Part shown: positions 48,801 through 57,109 of the stretch, one piece after another | How positions within the stretch are numbered: position 1 is the stretch's first letter | Layout: each line of letters opens with the position of its first letter | From: Nonomuraea guangzhouensis | Lineage (GTDB): Bacteria; Actinomycetota; Actinomycetes; Streptosporangiales; Streptosporangiaceae | DNA: 64,000 nt | Reading direction: 5' to 3' | NCBI RefSeq assembly: GCF_019396345.1 | Contig: NZ_JAHKRM010000050.1 | Span: 1-64,000, forward strand | The notes under the pieces: model-generated | Told to the model about the DNA's origin: nothing | Databases searched by the model: none | Seen by the model: only the letters and a program-made list of their open reading frames with translations | Made by a program: the position numbers and the translations under genes

Positions 48801-49051
48801 CCGTTACCGGCCTGGCTGTCCGCCGGCCGGGGAGCAGCCCTTGGCGGCTGCGGCTTGGACGACGAACCGCCGCCCCTAGAGGACCCACCCTTGGATGCGC
48901 CCAAAGCTTCGGTGAGCCTGCGGACCACCGGCGCCTCGATGGTGGAGGACGCCGAACGGACGAACTCCCCCATCTCCTGGAGCTTGGCCATGACGACCTT
49001 GCTCTCTACGCCGAACTCCTTAGCGAGCTCGTATACCCGGACCTTCGCCAC
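45881..49051 (-). CDS. infB: Translation initiation factor IF-2
   Basis: GTPase that places initiator tRNA on the ribosome. 1056 residues: IF2_N module at 1-50 (VYELAKEFGVESKVVMAKLQ); a Pro/Gly/Arg/Ala-rich disordered region about 60-440; second IF2_N-like part near 465-510; then the G domain with G1 GHVDHGKT, G3 DTPGHEAF, G4 NKVDK and G5 SAK, domain II and the C-terminal fMet-tRNA-binding domain (VGYNDIRIDDVIETFE). GTG 49051 with GGGAG 4-5 bp upstream. Confidence 0.97.
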   Translation of the reverse strand: MAKVRVYELAKEFGVESKVVMAKLQEMGEFVRSASSTIEAPVVRRLTEALGASKGGSSRGGGSSSKPQPPRAAPRPADSQAGNGVAEAPTPTSAPRPGPGPRPGPRPGPAAPAPTPAPAPAPTVSGQPRPPVPMPHQPQPEAERGDTSGAPQARFDSGTRPAPAPGAPAPGPRPGPAARPGPKPGPAARSGAPSGGGGPAAPRTGGAPSGGGPRPGPGGPKPGPRGPRPGNNPFSSNASGMGQSRPPRPGGNRDGAPSGPGQRERRDGPPRDGASPRPPQGRGGGEGGPRPGGPRPGPPGAAGPRPGPGAGGPRPGGPRPNPMMMPQGRPAGPGGGGGGGRPGGGGGGGRPGGGGGGGRPGGGGGGGRPGGGGGFAGRPGGGGGAGRPGTSTGGPGGGGGFAGRPGGGGRGRGGGTAGAFGRPGGRPTRGRKSKRQRRQEFDNMSAPAIGGVQVARGNGATIRLPRGASLSDFADRIGANPAALVQIMLHLGEMVTATQSVNEETLQLLGSELDYNIQVVSPEEEDRELLEAFDIEFGEDEGDEADLAARPPVVTVMGHVDHGKTKLLDAIRKTNVVAREAGGITQHIGAYQVSTEHEGEERKVTFIDTPGHEAFTAMRARGAKATDIAVLVVAADDGVKPQTIEALNHAQAADVPIVVAVNKVDKEGADPNKVRAQLTEYGLVAEEFGGSTLFVDISAKNGTGIEQLLEAILLTADAELDLRANPAMDAQGIAIEAHLDKGRGPTATVLVQRGTLRVGDSIVCGEAYGRVRAMLDDNGDLVEEATPSRPVLVMGLTAVPGAGDNFIVVTDDRMARQIAQQRAARKRSADMAKSSRRLTLEELFSNLEKGRVDELKLIIKGDVSGSVEALEDALLKIDVGDEVRLRVLHRAVGAITEYDVNLAVADDNAVIIGFNVRPEPRARDLAEREGVDIRYYSVIYQAIEEIEAALKGMLKPEFEEVQMGTAEVREVFKVPKIGNVAGSLVRSGTIVRNSKARIIRDGVVIADNLTVSSLRRFKDDATEVREGFECGIGVGYNDIRIDDVIETFEMREKPRA
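47815..48060. repeat. Gly-rich coding repeat tract in infB
   Basis: Repeated GGNGGCGGCCGTCC-type units encode GGGGGGGRPGG modules at about residues 330-412 of IF-2. Such runs are expected in actinobacterial IF-2 but vary fast between strains. The complement gives a false proline-rich frame. Confidence 0.75.
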
Positions 49052-49163
49052 TGCACTCCCTTACTCGGCCCGGGAGGCTGGCTGTGCCGTCCGGACCGTC
49101 GCTACCTTGACGTCTTCATCGCCGCGTGCTCATCAGGCGCTCATAGCAATCTGACTCCGCCCA

Positions 49164-49478
49164 TCAACTCGGCGTCCTACATGACATTTCGTGGTTCTCC
49201 TTCTCCAGGTGCGCCCGCACTCGCGAGATGTCAAGCGGCCCCGGCACGCGGAACGCGCGCGGAAACGCTCGGCGACGCTCGGCAAGCTCCAGACACTTCT
49301 CGGTCGGATGCAGTGACGCACCTCGACCAGGAAGCCGTCCTCGCAGGTCAGGGATCACGTGATCCTCGACCCGCACCAAGCGGAGCAGGTCGGACTTAGC
49401 CGTACGGACCCTGCAGCCCACACAGGTGCGCTGTGGAGCCGCGTGGCCACCATATTCCAGCTTACCGTGTTGACGCAT
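49164..49478 (-). CDS. ylxR: YlxR family (DUF448) RNA-binding protein
   Basis: 104 residues. PQRTCVGCR near residue 15-23 is the YlxR signature; LRLVRVEDHVIPDLRGRLPG and GRGASLHPTEKCLELAERRR follow. Small nucleic-acid-binding protein between nusA and infB. ATG 49478 overlaps nusA by 17 bp; no later in-frame start precedes the signature. Confidence 0.92.
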   Translation of the reverse strand: MRQHGKLEYGGHAAPQRTCVGCRVRTAKSDLLRLVRVEDHVIPDLRGRLPGRGASLHPTEKCLELAERRRAFPRAFRVPGPLDISRVRAHLEKENHEMSCRTPS

Positions 49479-50466
49479 CTACGGAACCGGCAGCATCCTC
49501 GGCCTGGGTGTCAGGCCGGATGTCAATCCGCCATCCCGTGAGCCGGGCGGCAAGCCGGGCATTCTGCCCCTCTTTACCGATGGCCAGGGAAAGCTGGTAG
49601 TCGGGAACGGTGACCCGCGCGACCCGGCCTTCGAGATCGAGGACCTCAACGTGGGAAACGCGGGCGGGCGACAGGGCATTCCCCACGAACTCGCCGGGGT
49701 CCTCTGACCAGTCGATGATGTCGATCTTCTCGCCGTGCAGCTCGGTCATCACGTTGCGCACGCGCGAGCCCATCGGGCCGATGCACGCGCCCTTGGCGTT
49801 GACGCCCTGCCTGCGCGACCTGACCGCGATCTTGGTGCGGTGACCGGCCTCGCGGGCCACGGCGGCGATCTCCACCGTGCCGTCGGCGATCTCCGGCACC
49901 TCCAGCGCGAACAGCTTCTTGACCAGGCCGGGATGGGTGCGCGACAGCGTGACCGAGGGGCCCTTGTGGCCCTTCTTCACCTGCACGACGTAGGCGCGGA
50001 TGCGCTCGCCGTGCACGTAGTCCTCGCCTGGGACCTGCTCGTTGTGCGGCAGCACGGCCTCGATCTTGCCGAGGTCGACCAGCACCACGCGCGGGTCCTT
50101 GCCCTGCTGGATCACGCCGGAGACCAGCTCGCCCTCGCGGCTGGCGAACTCGCCGAAGTTGATCTCGTCCTCGGCGTCGCGCAGCTGCTGCAGGATGACC
50201 TGCTTGGCGGTGGTCGCCGCGATCCGGCTGAAGTTGCCCGGCGTATCGTCGAACTCCCTGACGATCTCACCCTCGTCGTCGAGCTCGGCGGCGTAGATGG
50301 TCACGTGCCCGCTCGTCCTGTCGAGCTCCGCCCGCGCCTTGGGCGCGGCACCTTCGGTGCGGAAGTAGGCGATCAGTAGCGCGTCTTCGATCGCCTTGAC
50401 GACCAGGTCGAAGGAGATGTCCTTCTCCCGCTCCAGGCTGCGCAGGACGCTCATGTCGATGTCCAC
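49462..50466 (-). CDS. nusA: Transcription termination/antitermination factor NusA
   Basis: 334 residues: N-terminal RNA-polymerase-binding domain (about 1-110), S1 domain (about 125-195, GELVSGVIQQGKDPRVVLVD), and KH1/KH2 (about 200-320, HRTKIAVRSRRQGVNAKGAC, IGPMGSRVRNVMTEL and SLAIGKEGQNARLAARLTGW). It lacks the C-terminal acidic repeats of E. coli NusA, as usual in actinobacteria. GTG 50466 after GGGGAAAG. Follows rimP by 12 bp. Confidence 0.97.
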   Translation of the reverse strand: MDIDMSVLRSLEREKDISFDLVVKAIEDALLIAYFRTEGAAPKARAELDRTSGHVTIYAAELDDEGEIVREFDDTPGNFSRIAATTAKQVILQQLRDAEDEINFGEFASREGELVSGVIQQGKDPRVVLVDLGKIEAVLPHNEQVPGEDYVHGERIRAYVVQVKKGHKGPSVTLSRTHPGLVKKLFALEVPEIADGTVEIAAVAREAGHRTKIAVRSRRQGVNAKGACIGPMGSRVRNVMTELHGEKIDIIDWSEDPGEFVGNALSPARVSHVEVLDLEGRVARVTVPDYQLSLAIGKEGQNARLAARLTGWRIDIRPDTQAEDAAGSVDASTR

Positions 50467-50478
50467 GAGGCTTTCCCC

Positions 50479-50970
50479 TTAGCCTTCGTCGCCGTCGACG
50501 TCTTCGTCGTCGAACCGGCGGAACTCCACCTGCACCCGTCCACGGGTCAGGTCCTGATAGTCGAATCGGCGATCCGCGCCGTCGACGTCGAGCTCGACGC
50601 CGCTCTCGTCAGCGGAGCGCACTCGGCCCTCCACCACGGAACCATCTCTCATCTCGGCCTTCACCAGCCGCTTGGCCGCGCGCCGCCAGTGACGCGGCTC
50701 GGTCAGCGGACGGTCGACGCCCGGCGAGGAGACCTCCAGCGTGTAGGCCGACTGGCCCATCGCGTCGGTGTCGTCGAGTGCCGCGGAGACGGCCTGGCTG
50801 ACGTCGGCCACGTCGTCGAGGCTCACGCCGCCGTCGCGGTCGACGATCACACGCAGCAGCCGGCGCTTGCCGGCCTGGGTGACCGTGACGTCCTCCAGGT
50901 CGAGGCCCTCCGCGCTGACGACGGGCTCAAGGAGCTTCCTCAGGTGGTCGCGGGGTGATGCGCTGCCCAT
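50479..50970 (-). CDS. rimP: Ribosome maturation factor RimP
   Basis: 163 residues. DLEDVTVTQAGKRRLLRVIV and the SPGVDRPLTEPRHWRRAAKR signature of RimP are present; acts in 30S assembly. The C-terminus is acidic (DDEDVDGDEG). ATG 50970 is the first gene of the rimP-nusA-ylxR-infB operon. The divergent gap 50971-51190 must hold its promoter. A minus-strand TAGGGT (about 51071-51066) is a possible -10, but no clear -35 is visible. Confidence 0.95.
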   Translation of the reverse strand: MGSASPRDHLRKLLEPVVSAEGLDLEDVTVTQAGKRRLLRVIVDRDGGVSLDDVADVSQAVSAALDDTDAMGQSAYTLEVSSPGVDRPLTEPRHWRRAAKRLVKAEMRDGSVVEGRVRSADESGVELDVDGADRRFDYQDLTRGRVQVEFRRFDDEDVDGDEG

Positions 50971-51190
50971 ATCGACCTCCCTATTGTCATGTCTCAGCCG
51001 GGCGGACCTCGCCTCTGGCTCACTTGCCGTCTGGCCGCTCAGCCAGCTACGACAGTTGACACCCTATCTGTACGAGGGCACGAAGAGAGCGCCACTCGGC
51101 ACGGGCGAATGGCGAGCGTCGCCTGACACTGGGAGCGGGCGCAAGACCGTACGATGCTATCTGCGTTCCGTTTACAGGAGGTCCCTGCCC

Positions 51191-51703
51191 GTGCGCCCGC
51201 GTTCCCTCTCACGGCGAGCCGTGCTGGCGGGCGGAGCGGCGGCCGCGGCTCTGTCGGGATGCGGCGCGTCCGACGTCCCCCAGCCGACGCCCACCCCGGC
51301 GGAGGATCCTGAGCGGGTGCTGCTGCGGCAGTTGATCGCCGACAAGGAACACACGATCGCCCTCTACTCCACCTTGATCGCGGCCGGTCAGACCAAGCTG
51401 ACGCCGTTCCGCGACCGCCACCAGGCGCACCTCGTCGAGCTGCGCAAACGCCTGCCCGGCGGCTCCCAGACGGCCACTCCGGCGCCCAGCTCTCCGACGG
51501 GCTCGGCCGCTCCGGCGCCCAGCTCCCAGACTGCCGCTCCGGCGCCCAAGATGTCTCTGTCGCGACTGCGCGACGCCGAGCGCAGATCGGCGGCGCTCCG
51601 CGTCCGTCAGCTCGCCAGCGCCTCGCCGCCACTGGCCCAGCTCATCGCGAGCATCGGCGCCTGCGAGGCCGCCCACGCCCTGGCCCTGCCGAGGTCGGCA
51701 TGA
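51191..51703 (+). CDS. Twin-arginine-type lipoprotein with helical domain
   Basis: 170 residues. SLSRRAVLAGGAAAAALSGC combines an RR pair with a lipobox (LSGC), so probably Tat-exported and lipidated. The mature part is a helical hairpin (RVLLRQLIADKEHTIALYST ... HQAHLVELRKRL) then a Pro/Ala/Ser linker with two near-identical repeats of SAAPAPSSQTAAPAP type, then another helical stretch. GTG 51191 has AGGAGG at 9-bp spacing. Coupled to the DUF4439 gene, it is likely a split or partner ferritin-like protein. Confidence 0.75.
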   Translation: MRPRSLSRRAVLAGGAAAAALSGCGASDVPQPTPTPAEDPERVLLRQLIADKEHTIALYSTLIAAGQTKLTPFRDRHQAHLVELRKRLPGGSQTATPAPSSPTGSAAPAPSSQTAAPAPKMSLSRLRDAERRSAALRVRQLASASPPLAQLIASIGACEAAHALALPRSA

Positions 51704-52140
51704 TGACCGCCGTGACGCCGGCCGACGTGGAGAAGCTGCGCAAGGCGCTGGCTGCCGAGCATGCCGCCGTCTTCGCGTACGGGCTGATCGGCGCGCGCAC
51801 CACGGGCTCGCTGCGCTCGCGGGTCACGACGGCGTTCGACGCCCATCGGGCCAGGCGCGACCAGTTGCGCGCCGCCATCACCGCCCGGGGCGGCACGCCG
51901 TCCGAGCCGGAGGCGGGCTACGCCCTGCCGATCGTGCCGTCCACGGCGGCGGAGGCGATCCGCCTCGCGGTCTACGTGGAGACCGGCATCACGGCGGCCT
52001 ATTTGGAGCTGGTGGCCTCGGACGACGCCTCGCTGCGCCGCTACGCCGCTCTGGCCATGCAGGAGTCGGTCAACCGCTCCTACGGCTTCCGCCCGGTGGT
52101 CACCACGGCCTTCCCCGGCATGTCGCGGCCCACCGGATGA
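51700..52140 (+). CDS. DUF4439 ferritin-like protein
   Basis: 146 residues, helical with LRKALAAEHAAVFAYGLIGA (glutamate and histidine of a ferritin-like helix) and VYVETGITAAYLELVASDDA. Family of unknown function near nusA/rimP in actinobacteria. ATG 51700 overlaps the lipoprotein stop (ATGATGA; ATG 51703 is an alternative). No signal peptide, so the pair would straddle the membrane. Convergent with the ArsR-type gene. Confidence 0.85.
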   Translation: MMTAVTPADVEKLRKALAAEHAAVFAYGLIGARTTGSLRSRVTTAFDAHRARRDQLRAAITARGGTPSEPEAGYALPIVPSTAAEAIRLAVYVETGITAAYLELVASDDASLRRYAALAMQESVNRSYGFRPVVTTAFPGMSRPTG

Positions 52141-52147
52141 GCACCGC

Positions 52148-53203
52148 TCAGCGGTAGAGGACCGACAGCAGGTCGACGCCCAGGCGTTCGATCGCCTCGG
52201 CGTCGAGCTGGTAGTAGACCACCGAGCCCCGCCGGTGCACGTGCACCAGCTCGGCCTCCCTCAGGTGGCGCAGGTGCCTCGACACCTGTGGCGCGGTCAT
52301 GCCCAGCTGGTTGGCGAGCTCGGCCGTGGCCACCGGGTTGCGCAGGATGGCGTAGCAGAGCTTGAGCCGGGTGGGGTGCTGGAGCACGGCCAGCCGCTGC
52401 CGGGCGGTCTCCAGGGACAGGCCGACGGAGGTGCCCACGCCGTACTGGATGGCCACGGGGTAGCCCGGGTAGTGCTTGACCACGAAGTGCGGTCGGCCGT
52501 ACAGGCTGGGCACGAGCAGGCAGGGGCGGTCGGCGCCGATGGGGACGGTGGCGTTGTAGAGCTTGTCCAGGACGATCCTGCGCCCGCCCTCGACGGCCGT
52601 GGCGGTGGGGAAGTCGGCGATCGCCAGGGGGCCGCGTACGGCGATCGCCCGCTCGCGCCCGGCGGCCTCGGCGGCCAGCGCCGTCCGCAGCCCCGGCCAG
52701 TCCGCCTCGAACGCCGCGGCGGCGAAGTCCGCCAGGAAGCCGGTCAGCTCGCGCCTGAAGCCCTCGGGGTCGTCGTGCACCCGGGTGCCGAGCTCCACCC
52801 TGCTGAAGGAGATCAGCCTGAGGCGCTGGAGCACGTCGCCGCCGAGACCGGCGCTGTTCTTGCCGACGAGCGCCTGGAGGGTCATCGCGGTGAAGTCGCC
52901 GATCGGCAGCGCCTCGATCTCGGCCAGCTCGTCCTCGATCGTCCTCGCGCGGCCGGCCGACAGCGGCAGCAGGTAGCGGGCCCGGAACGCGCTCCACAGC
53001 GGGGCCCACGCCGTCGCCCTGGTCAGCAGGTCCTCGTCGGTCTCGGTGTGGACCCTGGCCACCCAGCGGGCCGCCGCGGGATGGTGTCCCGGCTCGTCAA
53101 GGGCGTGCAGGCAGGCGCAGAGCTCGGCCAGCGGCGAGACGCGAACGGTGATCGAGGCCGAGTCGGTGGAGGACAGGAGGAGCGTGACAGGCACCCTGTA
53201 CAT
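52148..53203 (-). CDS. ArsR-family HTH regulator with DUF5937-like N-terminal domain
   Basis: 351 residues. A large N-terminal domain (about 1-245) precedes a C-terminal winged helix: LAVLQHPTRLKLCYAILRNP, TAELANQLGMTAPQVSRHLR (recognition helix) and the wing RGSVVYYQLDAEAIERLG. No metal-binding CVC motif, so likely not metal-responsive. ATG 53203 is chosen; in-frame codons up to 53275 run into the esterase start. Divergent from the esterase-TctCBA operon, its probable target. Confidence 0.82.
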   Translation of the reverse strand: MYRVPVTLLLSSTDSASITVRVSPLAELCACLHALDEPGHHPAAARWVARVHTETDEDLLTRATAWAPLWSAFRARYLLPLSAGRARTIEDELAEIEALPIGDFTAMTLQALVGKNSAGLGGDVLQRLRLISFSRVELGTRVHDDPEGFRRELTGFLADFAAAAFEADWPGLRTALAAEAAGRERAIAVRGPLAIADFPTATAVEGGRRIVLDKLYNATVPIGADRPCLLVPSLYGRPHFVVKHYPGYPVAIQYGVGTSVGLSLETARQRLAVLQHPTRLKLCYAILRNPVATAELANQLGMTAPQVSRHLRHLREAELVHVHRRGSVVYYQLDAEAIERLGVDLLSVLYR

Positions 53204-53262
53204 TACCGCGTTGGCGACAATCTCCTTGTCCGACACTGGATATATGTCCAGGCTGTGGCGCC

Positions 53263-54117
53263 ATGGCCAAGGCACTTCACGAAACCGGCGGAGTAAAGCA
53301 CCCCAAGGAGTTCTACTTCAGCGGCTCCACCACGATCTTCGCTTCCCGATACGACCAGCGCTTCTCCTACTGCCTCTACGTGCCGACGGCCCACTCGCCC
53401 GACGGCCCGCCGGTGCCGCTCGCCGTGATGCAGCACGGGACGGGACGGCGCGGGCCGCAGTACCGCGACAACCTTGCCGAGTGGGGTGAGCAGCAGGGCT
53501 GCCTGGTCCTGGCGCCGCTGTTCCCCGCGGGCATCGAGGACGCGGAGGACCTGCACGGCTTCAAGTTCATCCACTACCGCGGCATCCGCTTCGACCATGT
53601 GCTGCTGGCGATGGTCGACGAGGTCGGCGAGCGCTTCAACGTCGACACCGAACGGTTCCTCCTGCACGGCTTCTCCGGCGGCGGTCAGTTCGCCCATCGG
53701 TTCGCCTACCTGCATCCGGACCGATTGTCTGGAGTGTCAATTGGTGCACCAGGGCGGATATCGTACATCGATTGGGACAGCCCGTGGTGGATCGGGCTCA
53801 AGGGGTTCGAGGAGGAGTTCGGCCAGCCGCCCAGGATCGAAGAGCTCGGGGCGGTGCCGGTACAGATGGTCGTGGGTGCCGAGGACGTCGAGACCTGGGA
53901 GATCAACAACCAGGGTGACGCCAACTGGATGGACGGCGCCGACGCCTACGGGACCACCCGCGTCGAACGGCTCGCCGCACTGCGTGACAACTTCGCCGCC
54001 CATGGCATCACCGTCCGGTTCGACGTCGTGCCAGGCGTCGCGCACCAGCCGATGAGCGTGCTGGAGCCGGTCAAGGACTTCTTCACCTCGATCCTCACCC
54101 CCCGGGAGAACTCATGA
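53263..54117 (+). CDS. Alpha/beta hydrolase (esterase/depolymerase-like)
   Basis: 284 residues without a signal peptide. Nucleophile elbow GFSGGG (Ser near 143), likely acid in VVGAEDVETWE (near 207) and catalytic histidine in GVAHQ (near 267). The opening FSYCLYVPT and PLAVMQHGTG, with an oxyanion-hole HG, resemble PHB-depolymerase-like and feruloyl-esterase-like cytoplasmic enzymes. The stop overlaps tctC start (ATGA), so it is made with the transporter and may hydrolyse the imported or related ester. Confidence 0.82.
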   Translation: MAKALHETGGVKHPKEFYFSGSTTIFASRYDQRFSYCLYVPTAHSPDGPPVPLAVMQHGTGRRGPQYRDNLAEWGEQQGCLVLAPLFPAGIEDAEDLHGFKFIHYRGIRFDHVLLAMVDEVGERFNVDTERFLLHGFSGGGQFAHRFAYLHPDRLSGVSIGAPGRISYIDWDSPWWIGLKGFEEEFGQPPRIEELGAVPVQMVVGAEDVETWEINNQGDANWMDGADAYGTTRVERLAALRDNFAAHGITVRFDVVPGVAHQPMSVLEPVKDFFTSILTPRENS

Positions 54118-55097
54118 AGATCATTGTTGCCGCCGCCGCCCTGACGGTCCTGGCCACCGGTTGCGCGGTCGGCGAGAGCACCACGGCGAGCGCCGAATAC
54201 CCGAGCAAGCCTCTGACGATCATGGCGCCGGGCAGCCCCGGCGGCGGCTGGGACACCCGTGCCCGCGGCATCGCCGGCGCGCTCAGCCAGTGCAAGATCA
54301 CCACCGCGAAGGCCACGGTCGTCAACGTCCCCGGCGCGGGCGGCACGATCGGCCTCGCCCAGTTCGCCAAGAGCAAGGGCGACCCCTACCAGCTCATGGT
54401 CATGGACAGCGCGACCATGCTCGGCGGCATCGTCAACAACCACTCGCCCGTCGACCTGACCACGCTCACCCCCATCGCGGGGCTGAGCAGGGGGCCGAGC
54501 GCGATCGTGGTGCCGAAGTCGGCGCCGTACGAAGACCTGAAGTCGCTGCTCGCCGCGATGAAGAAGGACCCGCACGGCGTCAAGTGGACCGGCGGCTCGC
54601 TCGGCGGCCCCGGGCAGATGACGGTGGCCGGACTGGCCAAGGGCCAGGGCATCGACGCCAAGCAGGTCAACTACGTCCCCACGTCGGGCGGCGGCGAGTC
54701 GATGAACCTGCTGCTCAGCGGCGCCGCCACCGCGGGCATCGACACCGTCGCCGAGCTCCGCGCGCAGCTCCAGGCCGGAGAGCTCAGGGCGCTCGCGGTG
54801 GACGGCGACAAGCGGATCGAGGGCGTCGACGCGCCGACGCTGAAGGAGCTCGGGCTCTCGGACCAGGCCATCTCCACGATGGCCGGCGTGCTCGCCCCCG
54901 CGGGACTGACGGCCGCGCAGCAGCAGGACATCGTCAAGATGGTCGACAAGATGCGGCAGACGTCGTGCTGGCAGCAGGTGCTCAAGCAGAACAACTGGGT
55001 CGACGCCTGGACCCCTGGCGACTCCTTCAAGCAGGTGCTCACCGAGCAGCGCGGTCAGATCACCACCATCCTCGGCGAGCTGGGACTGGGCAAATGA
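54114..55097 (+). CDS. tctC: Tripartite tricarboxylate transporter binding protein (TctC/Bug)
   Basis: 327 residues, lipoprotein with lipobox LATGC (Cys17). YPSKPLTIMAPGSPGGGWDT and VVNVPGAGGTIGLAQFAK are the Bug-family loops that grip a carboxylate through main-chain and water contacts. Ligand could be citrate, an aromatic dicarboxylate or another organic acid. Coupled to the esterase before it and tctB after it. Confidence 0.93.
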   Translation: MKIIVAAAALTVLATGCAVGESTTASAEYPSKPLTIMAPGSPGGGWDTRARGIAGALSQCKITTAKATVVNVPGAGGTIGLAQFAKSKGDPYQLMVMDSATMLGGIVNNHSPVDLTTLTPIAGLSRGPSAIVVPKSAPYEDLKSLLAAMKKDPHGVKWTGGSLGGPGQMTVAGLAKGQGIDAKQVNYVPTSGGGESMNLLLSGAATAGIDTVAELRAQLQAGELRALAVDGDKRIEGVDAPTLKELGLSDQAISTMAGVLAPAGLTAAQQQDIVKMVDKMRQTSCWQQVLKQNNWVDAWTPGDSFKQVLTEQRGQITTILGELGLGK

Positions 55098-55546
55098 GCA
55101 CCCGGCTCGTGTCGGCCGGGTTCCTGGCGGTCGCGCTGGTCGTGCTGGCGCAGGCGTTCATGATCCCCGACAGCGGCGGCTACCAGGCCGTCGGGCCCCG
55201 GGCCTTCCCGCTCCTGGTCGGCATCGGTATGGCGGTGGTGGCCGTGATCGGGGTGGTGCAGGCGTTCCGCGCTCCGGTGACCAGCCAGGGTGAGGATGAG
55301 GGGATCCACTGGCGTCCCGTGCTGCTCCTCATCGGCACGCTCGCCCTGTACGCGGCCCTGCTGGTGCCCGTGGGCTACTGGCAGGCCACCACGTTGTTCT
55401 TCGTCGCGGTCGCCCGGGTGCTCGGCAGCCGCAAGCTGGTCCGCGACCTGGTCGTGGGCCTGCTGCTGGCGCTGGCCACGTACCTGCTGTTCGACCGGGT
55501 GCTGGGCATCACGCTGCCGCCCGGACTGATCAGATTGGCGATCTGA
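55094..55546 (+). CDS. tctB: Tripartite tricarboxylate transporter small membrane protein (TctB)
   Basis: 150 residues with four hydrophobic helices (LVSAGFLAVALVVLAQAFM, AFPLLVGIGMAVVAVIGVVQ, PVLLLIGTLALYAALLVPVG, LVVGLLLALATYLLF). ATG 55094 overlaps the tctC stop. One base separates its stop from tctA. Confidence 0.9.
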   Translation: MSTRLVSAGFLAVALVVLAQAFMIPDSGGYQAVGPRAFPLLVGIGMAVVAVIGVVQAFRAPVTSQGEDEGIHWRPVLLLIGTLALYAALLVPVGYWQATTLFFVAVARVLGSRKLVRDLVVGLLLALATYLLFDRVLGITLPPGLIRLAI

Positions 55547-55547
55547 G

Positions 55548-57053
55548 ATGAGCGTACTGGGCCACCTGCTCGACGGCTTCGCGCACGCGCTCACCCTGCA
55601 GAACCTGCTGCTCGGCCTGCTGGGCGTCACCGTCGGCACGCTCGTCGGCGTGCTGCCGGGCCTCGGCCCGGCTACGACGATCGCGCTGCTGCTGCCGCTG
55701 ACCATGGTGTTCGACCCGGTGGGCGCGTTCGTGATGTTCGCCGGCATCTACTACGGCGGCATGTACGGCGGCAGCACCACCGCGATCCTGCTCAACATCC
55801 CCGGCGAGACGGCGTCGATCCCCACCACGATCGAGGGCTACCCGATGGCGCGGAAGGGCCGGGCCGGGGCCGCGCTGGCCACGGCGGCCATCGGCTCGTT
55901 CGTCGCGGGCACGATCTCCACCGTGGTGATCACGTTCCTGGCGCCCGGCATGTCGGCCATCGCCAAGTCGATCCAGCCCGCCGAGTACTTCTCGATCATG
56001 GTGCTCGCGTTCGTCACCGTCACCTCGCTCATGGGCGACTCGATCGTGCGCGGTCTGTCCAGCCTCTTCCTCGGGCTGGCGATCGGCATGGTGGGCATCG
56101 ACCAGATGACCGGCCAGCCGCGCCTGGCCTTCGGCGTCCCCGAGCTGTACGAGGGGCTGCCGGTCGTGGCGCTGGCCGTGGGCCTGTTCGCCGTGGCCGA
56201 GGCGGTCGCCACCGCGGCCCAGCGCAACCGGCAGGAGCAGGCGCCGGTGAAGGTGACCGGGCGCATCGGCATGACCCGCGACGACTGGCGCCGGTCCTGG
56301 CGGCCATGGCTGCGGGGCACCGCGTTCGGCCTGCCGATCGGCTCGCTGCCCGCGGGCGGCGCCGAGCTGCCGACGTTCCTCAGCTACAACGTCGAGAAGC
56401 GGCTGGCGAAGGACCCGGAGGAGTTCGGCCACGGCGCCATCGAGGGTGTGGCGGGGCCTGAGGCGGCCAACAACGCGGCGTTCTCCGGCGTGCTGGTGCC
56501 GCTGCTCACGCTCGGCATCCCCACGTCGGCCACGGCCAGCATGCTGCTGATCGCCTTCCAGATCTACAACGTGCAGCCCGGGCCGCAGCTCTTCGACCAG
56601 CAGCCGGTGCTCGTGTGGACGCTGATCGCCAGCCTCTACATCGGCAACGTGATGCTGCTGGTGCTGAACCTGCCGCTGATCCGGCTGTGGGTGAAGCTGC
56701 TGAGCGTGCCCGCCGCGCTGCTGACGGCGGCGATCCTGACGTTCGCGACGCTGGGCGTCTACGCCACCTCGCAGAGCGTGTTCGAGATCCTGGTGGCGTA
56801 CGGGTTCGGGCTGGTCGGCTTCGTGCTGCGGCGGGCCGGCTATCCGGTGGCTCCGCTGATCCTCGGGGCGGTGCTCGGGCCGCTGATGGAGGTGCAGTTC
56901 AGGCGGGCGCTGGCCTTCAGCGAAGGGGATCCGGCGGTGTTCTTCACCCGGCCCGTGTCGCTGGTCATCCTCGTGATCGCCGCCGCCTGCCTGATCGGGC
57001 CCGTGGTGCTCCGCCGCCGCGGCAAGATCAAGATGCCCGCGGCGATGGACTGA
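55548..57053 (+). CDS. tctA: Tripartite tricarboxylate transporter large permease (TctA)
   Basis: 501 residues, about twelve helices. Conserved blocks: GTLVGVLPGLGPATTIALLL, YYGGMYGGSTTAILLNIPGE and GVAGPEAANNAAFSG, then TLGIPTSATASMLL. The final helix leads to a basic tail. Last gene of the esterase-tctCBA operon, followed 8 bp later by a strong terminator. A cation-coupled secondary transporter. Confidence 0.96.
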   Translation: MSVLGHLLDGFAHALTLQNLLLGLLGVTVGTLVGVLPGLGPATTIALLLPLTMVFDPVGAFVMFAGIYYGGMYGGSTTAILLNIPGETASIPTTIEGYPMARKGRAGAALATAAIGSFVAGTISTVVITFLAPGMSAIAKSIQPAEYFSIMVLAFVTVTSLMGDSIVRGLSSLFLGLAIGMVGIDQMTGQPRLAFGVPELYEGLPVVALAVGLFAVAEAVATAAQRNRQEQAPVKVTGRIGMTRDDWRRSWRPWLRGTAFGLPIGSLPAGGAELPTFLSYNVEKRLAKDPEEFGHGAIEGVAGPEAANNAAFSGVLVPLLTLGIPTSATASMLLIAFQIYNVQPGPQLFDQQPVLVWTLIASLYIGNVMLLVLNLPLIRLWVKLLSVPAALLTAAILTFATLGVYATSQSVFEILVAYGFGLVGFVLRRAGYPVAPLILGAVLGPLMEVQFRRALAFSEGDPAVFFTRPVSLVILVIAAACLIGPVVLRRRGKIKMPAAMD

Positions 57054-57061
57054 CACAGAAC

Positions 57062-57104
57062 AAGACATGGCTCCCCCCGCCGGCGGCGGGAGGAGCCATG
57101 TCTT
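57062..57104. terminator. Bidirectional intrinsic terminator between tctA and proS
   Basis: AAGACATGGCTCC (57062-57074) pairs perfectly with GGAGCCATGTCTT (57092-57104); inside, CCCGCC pairs with GGCGGG. TTTT (57103-57106) follows on the plus strand. The strongest terminator in the window, serving both convergent genes. Confidence 0.95.
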
Positions 57105-57109
57105 TTCCG

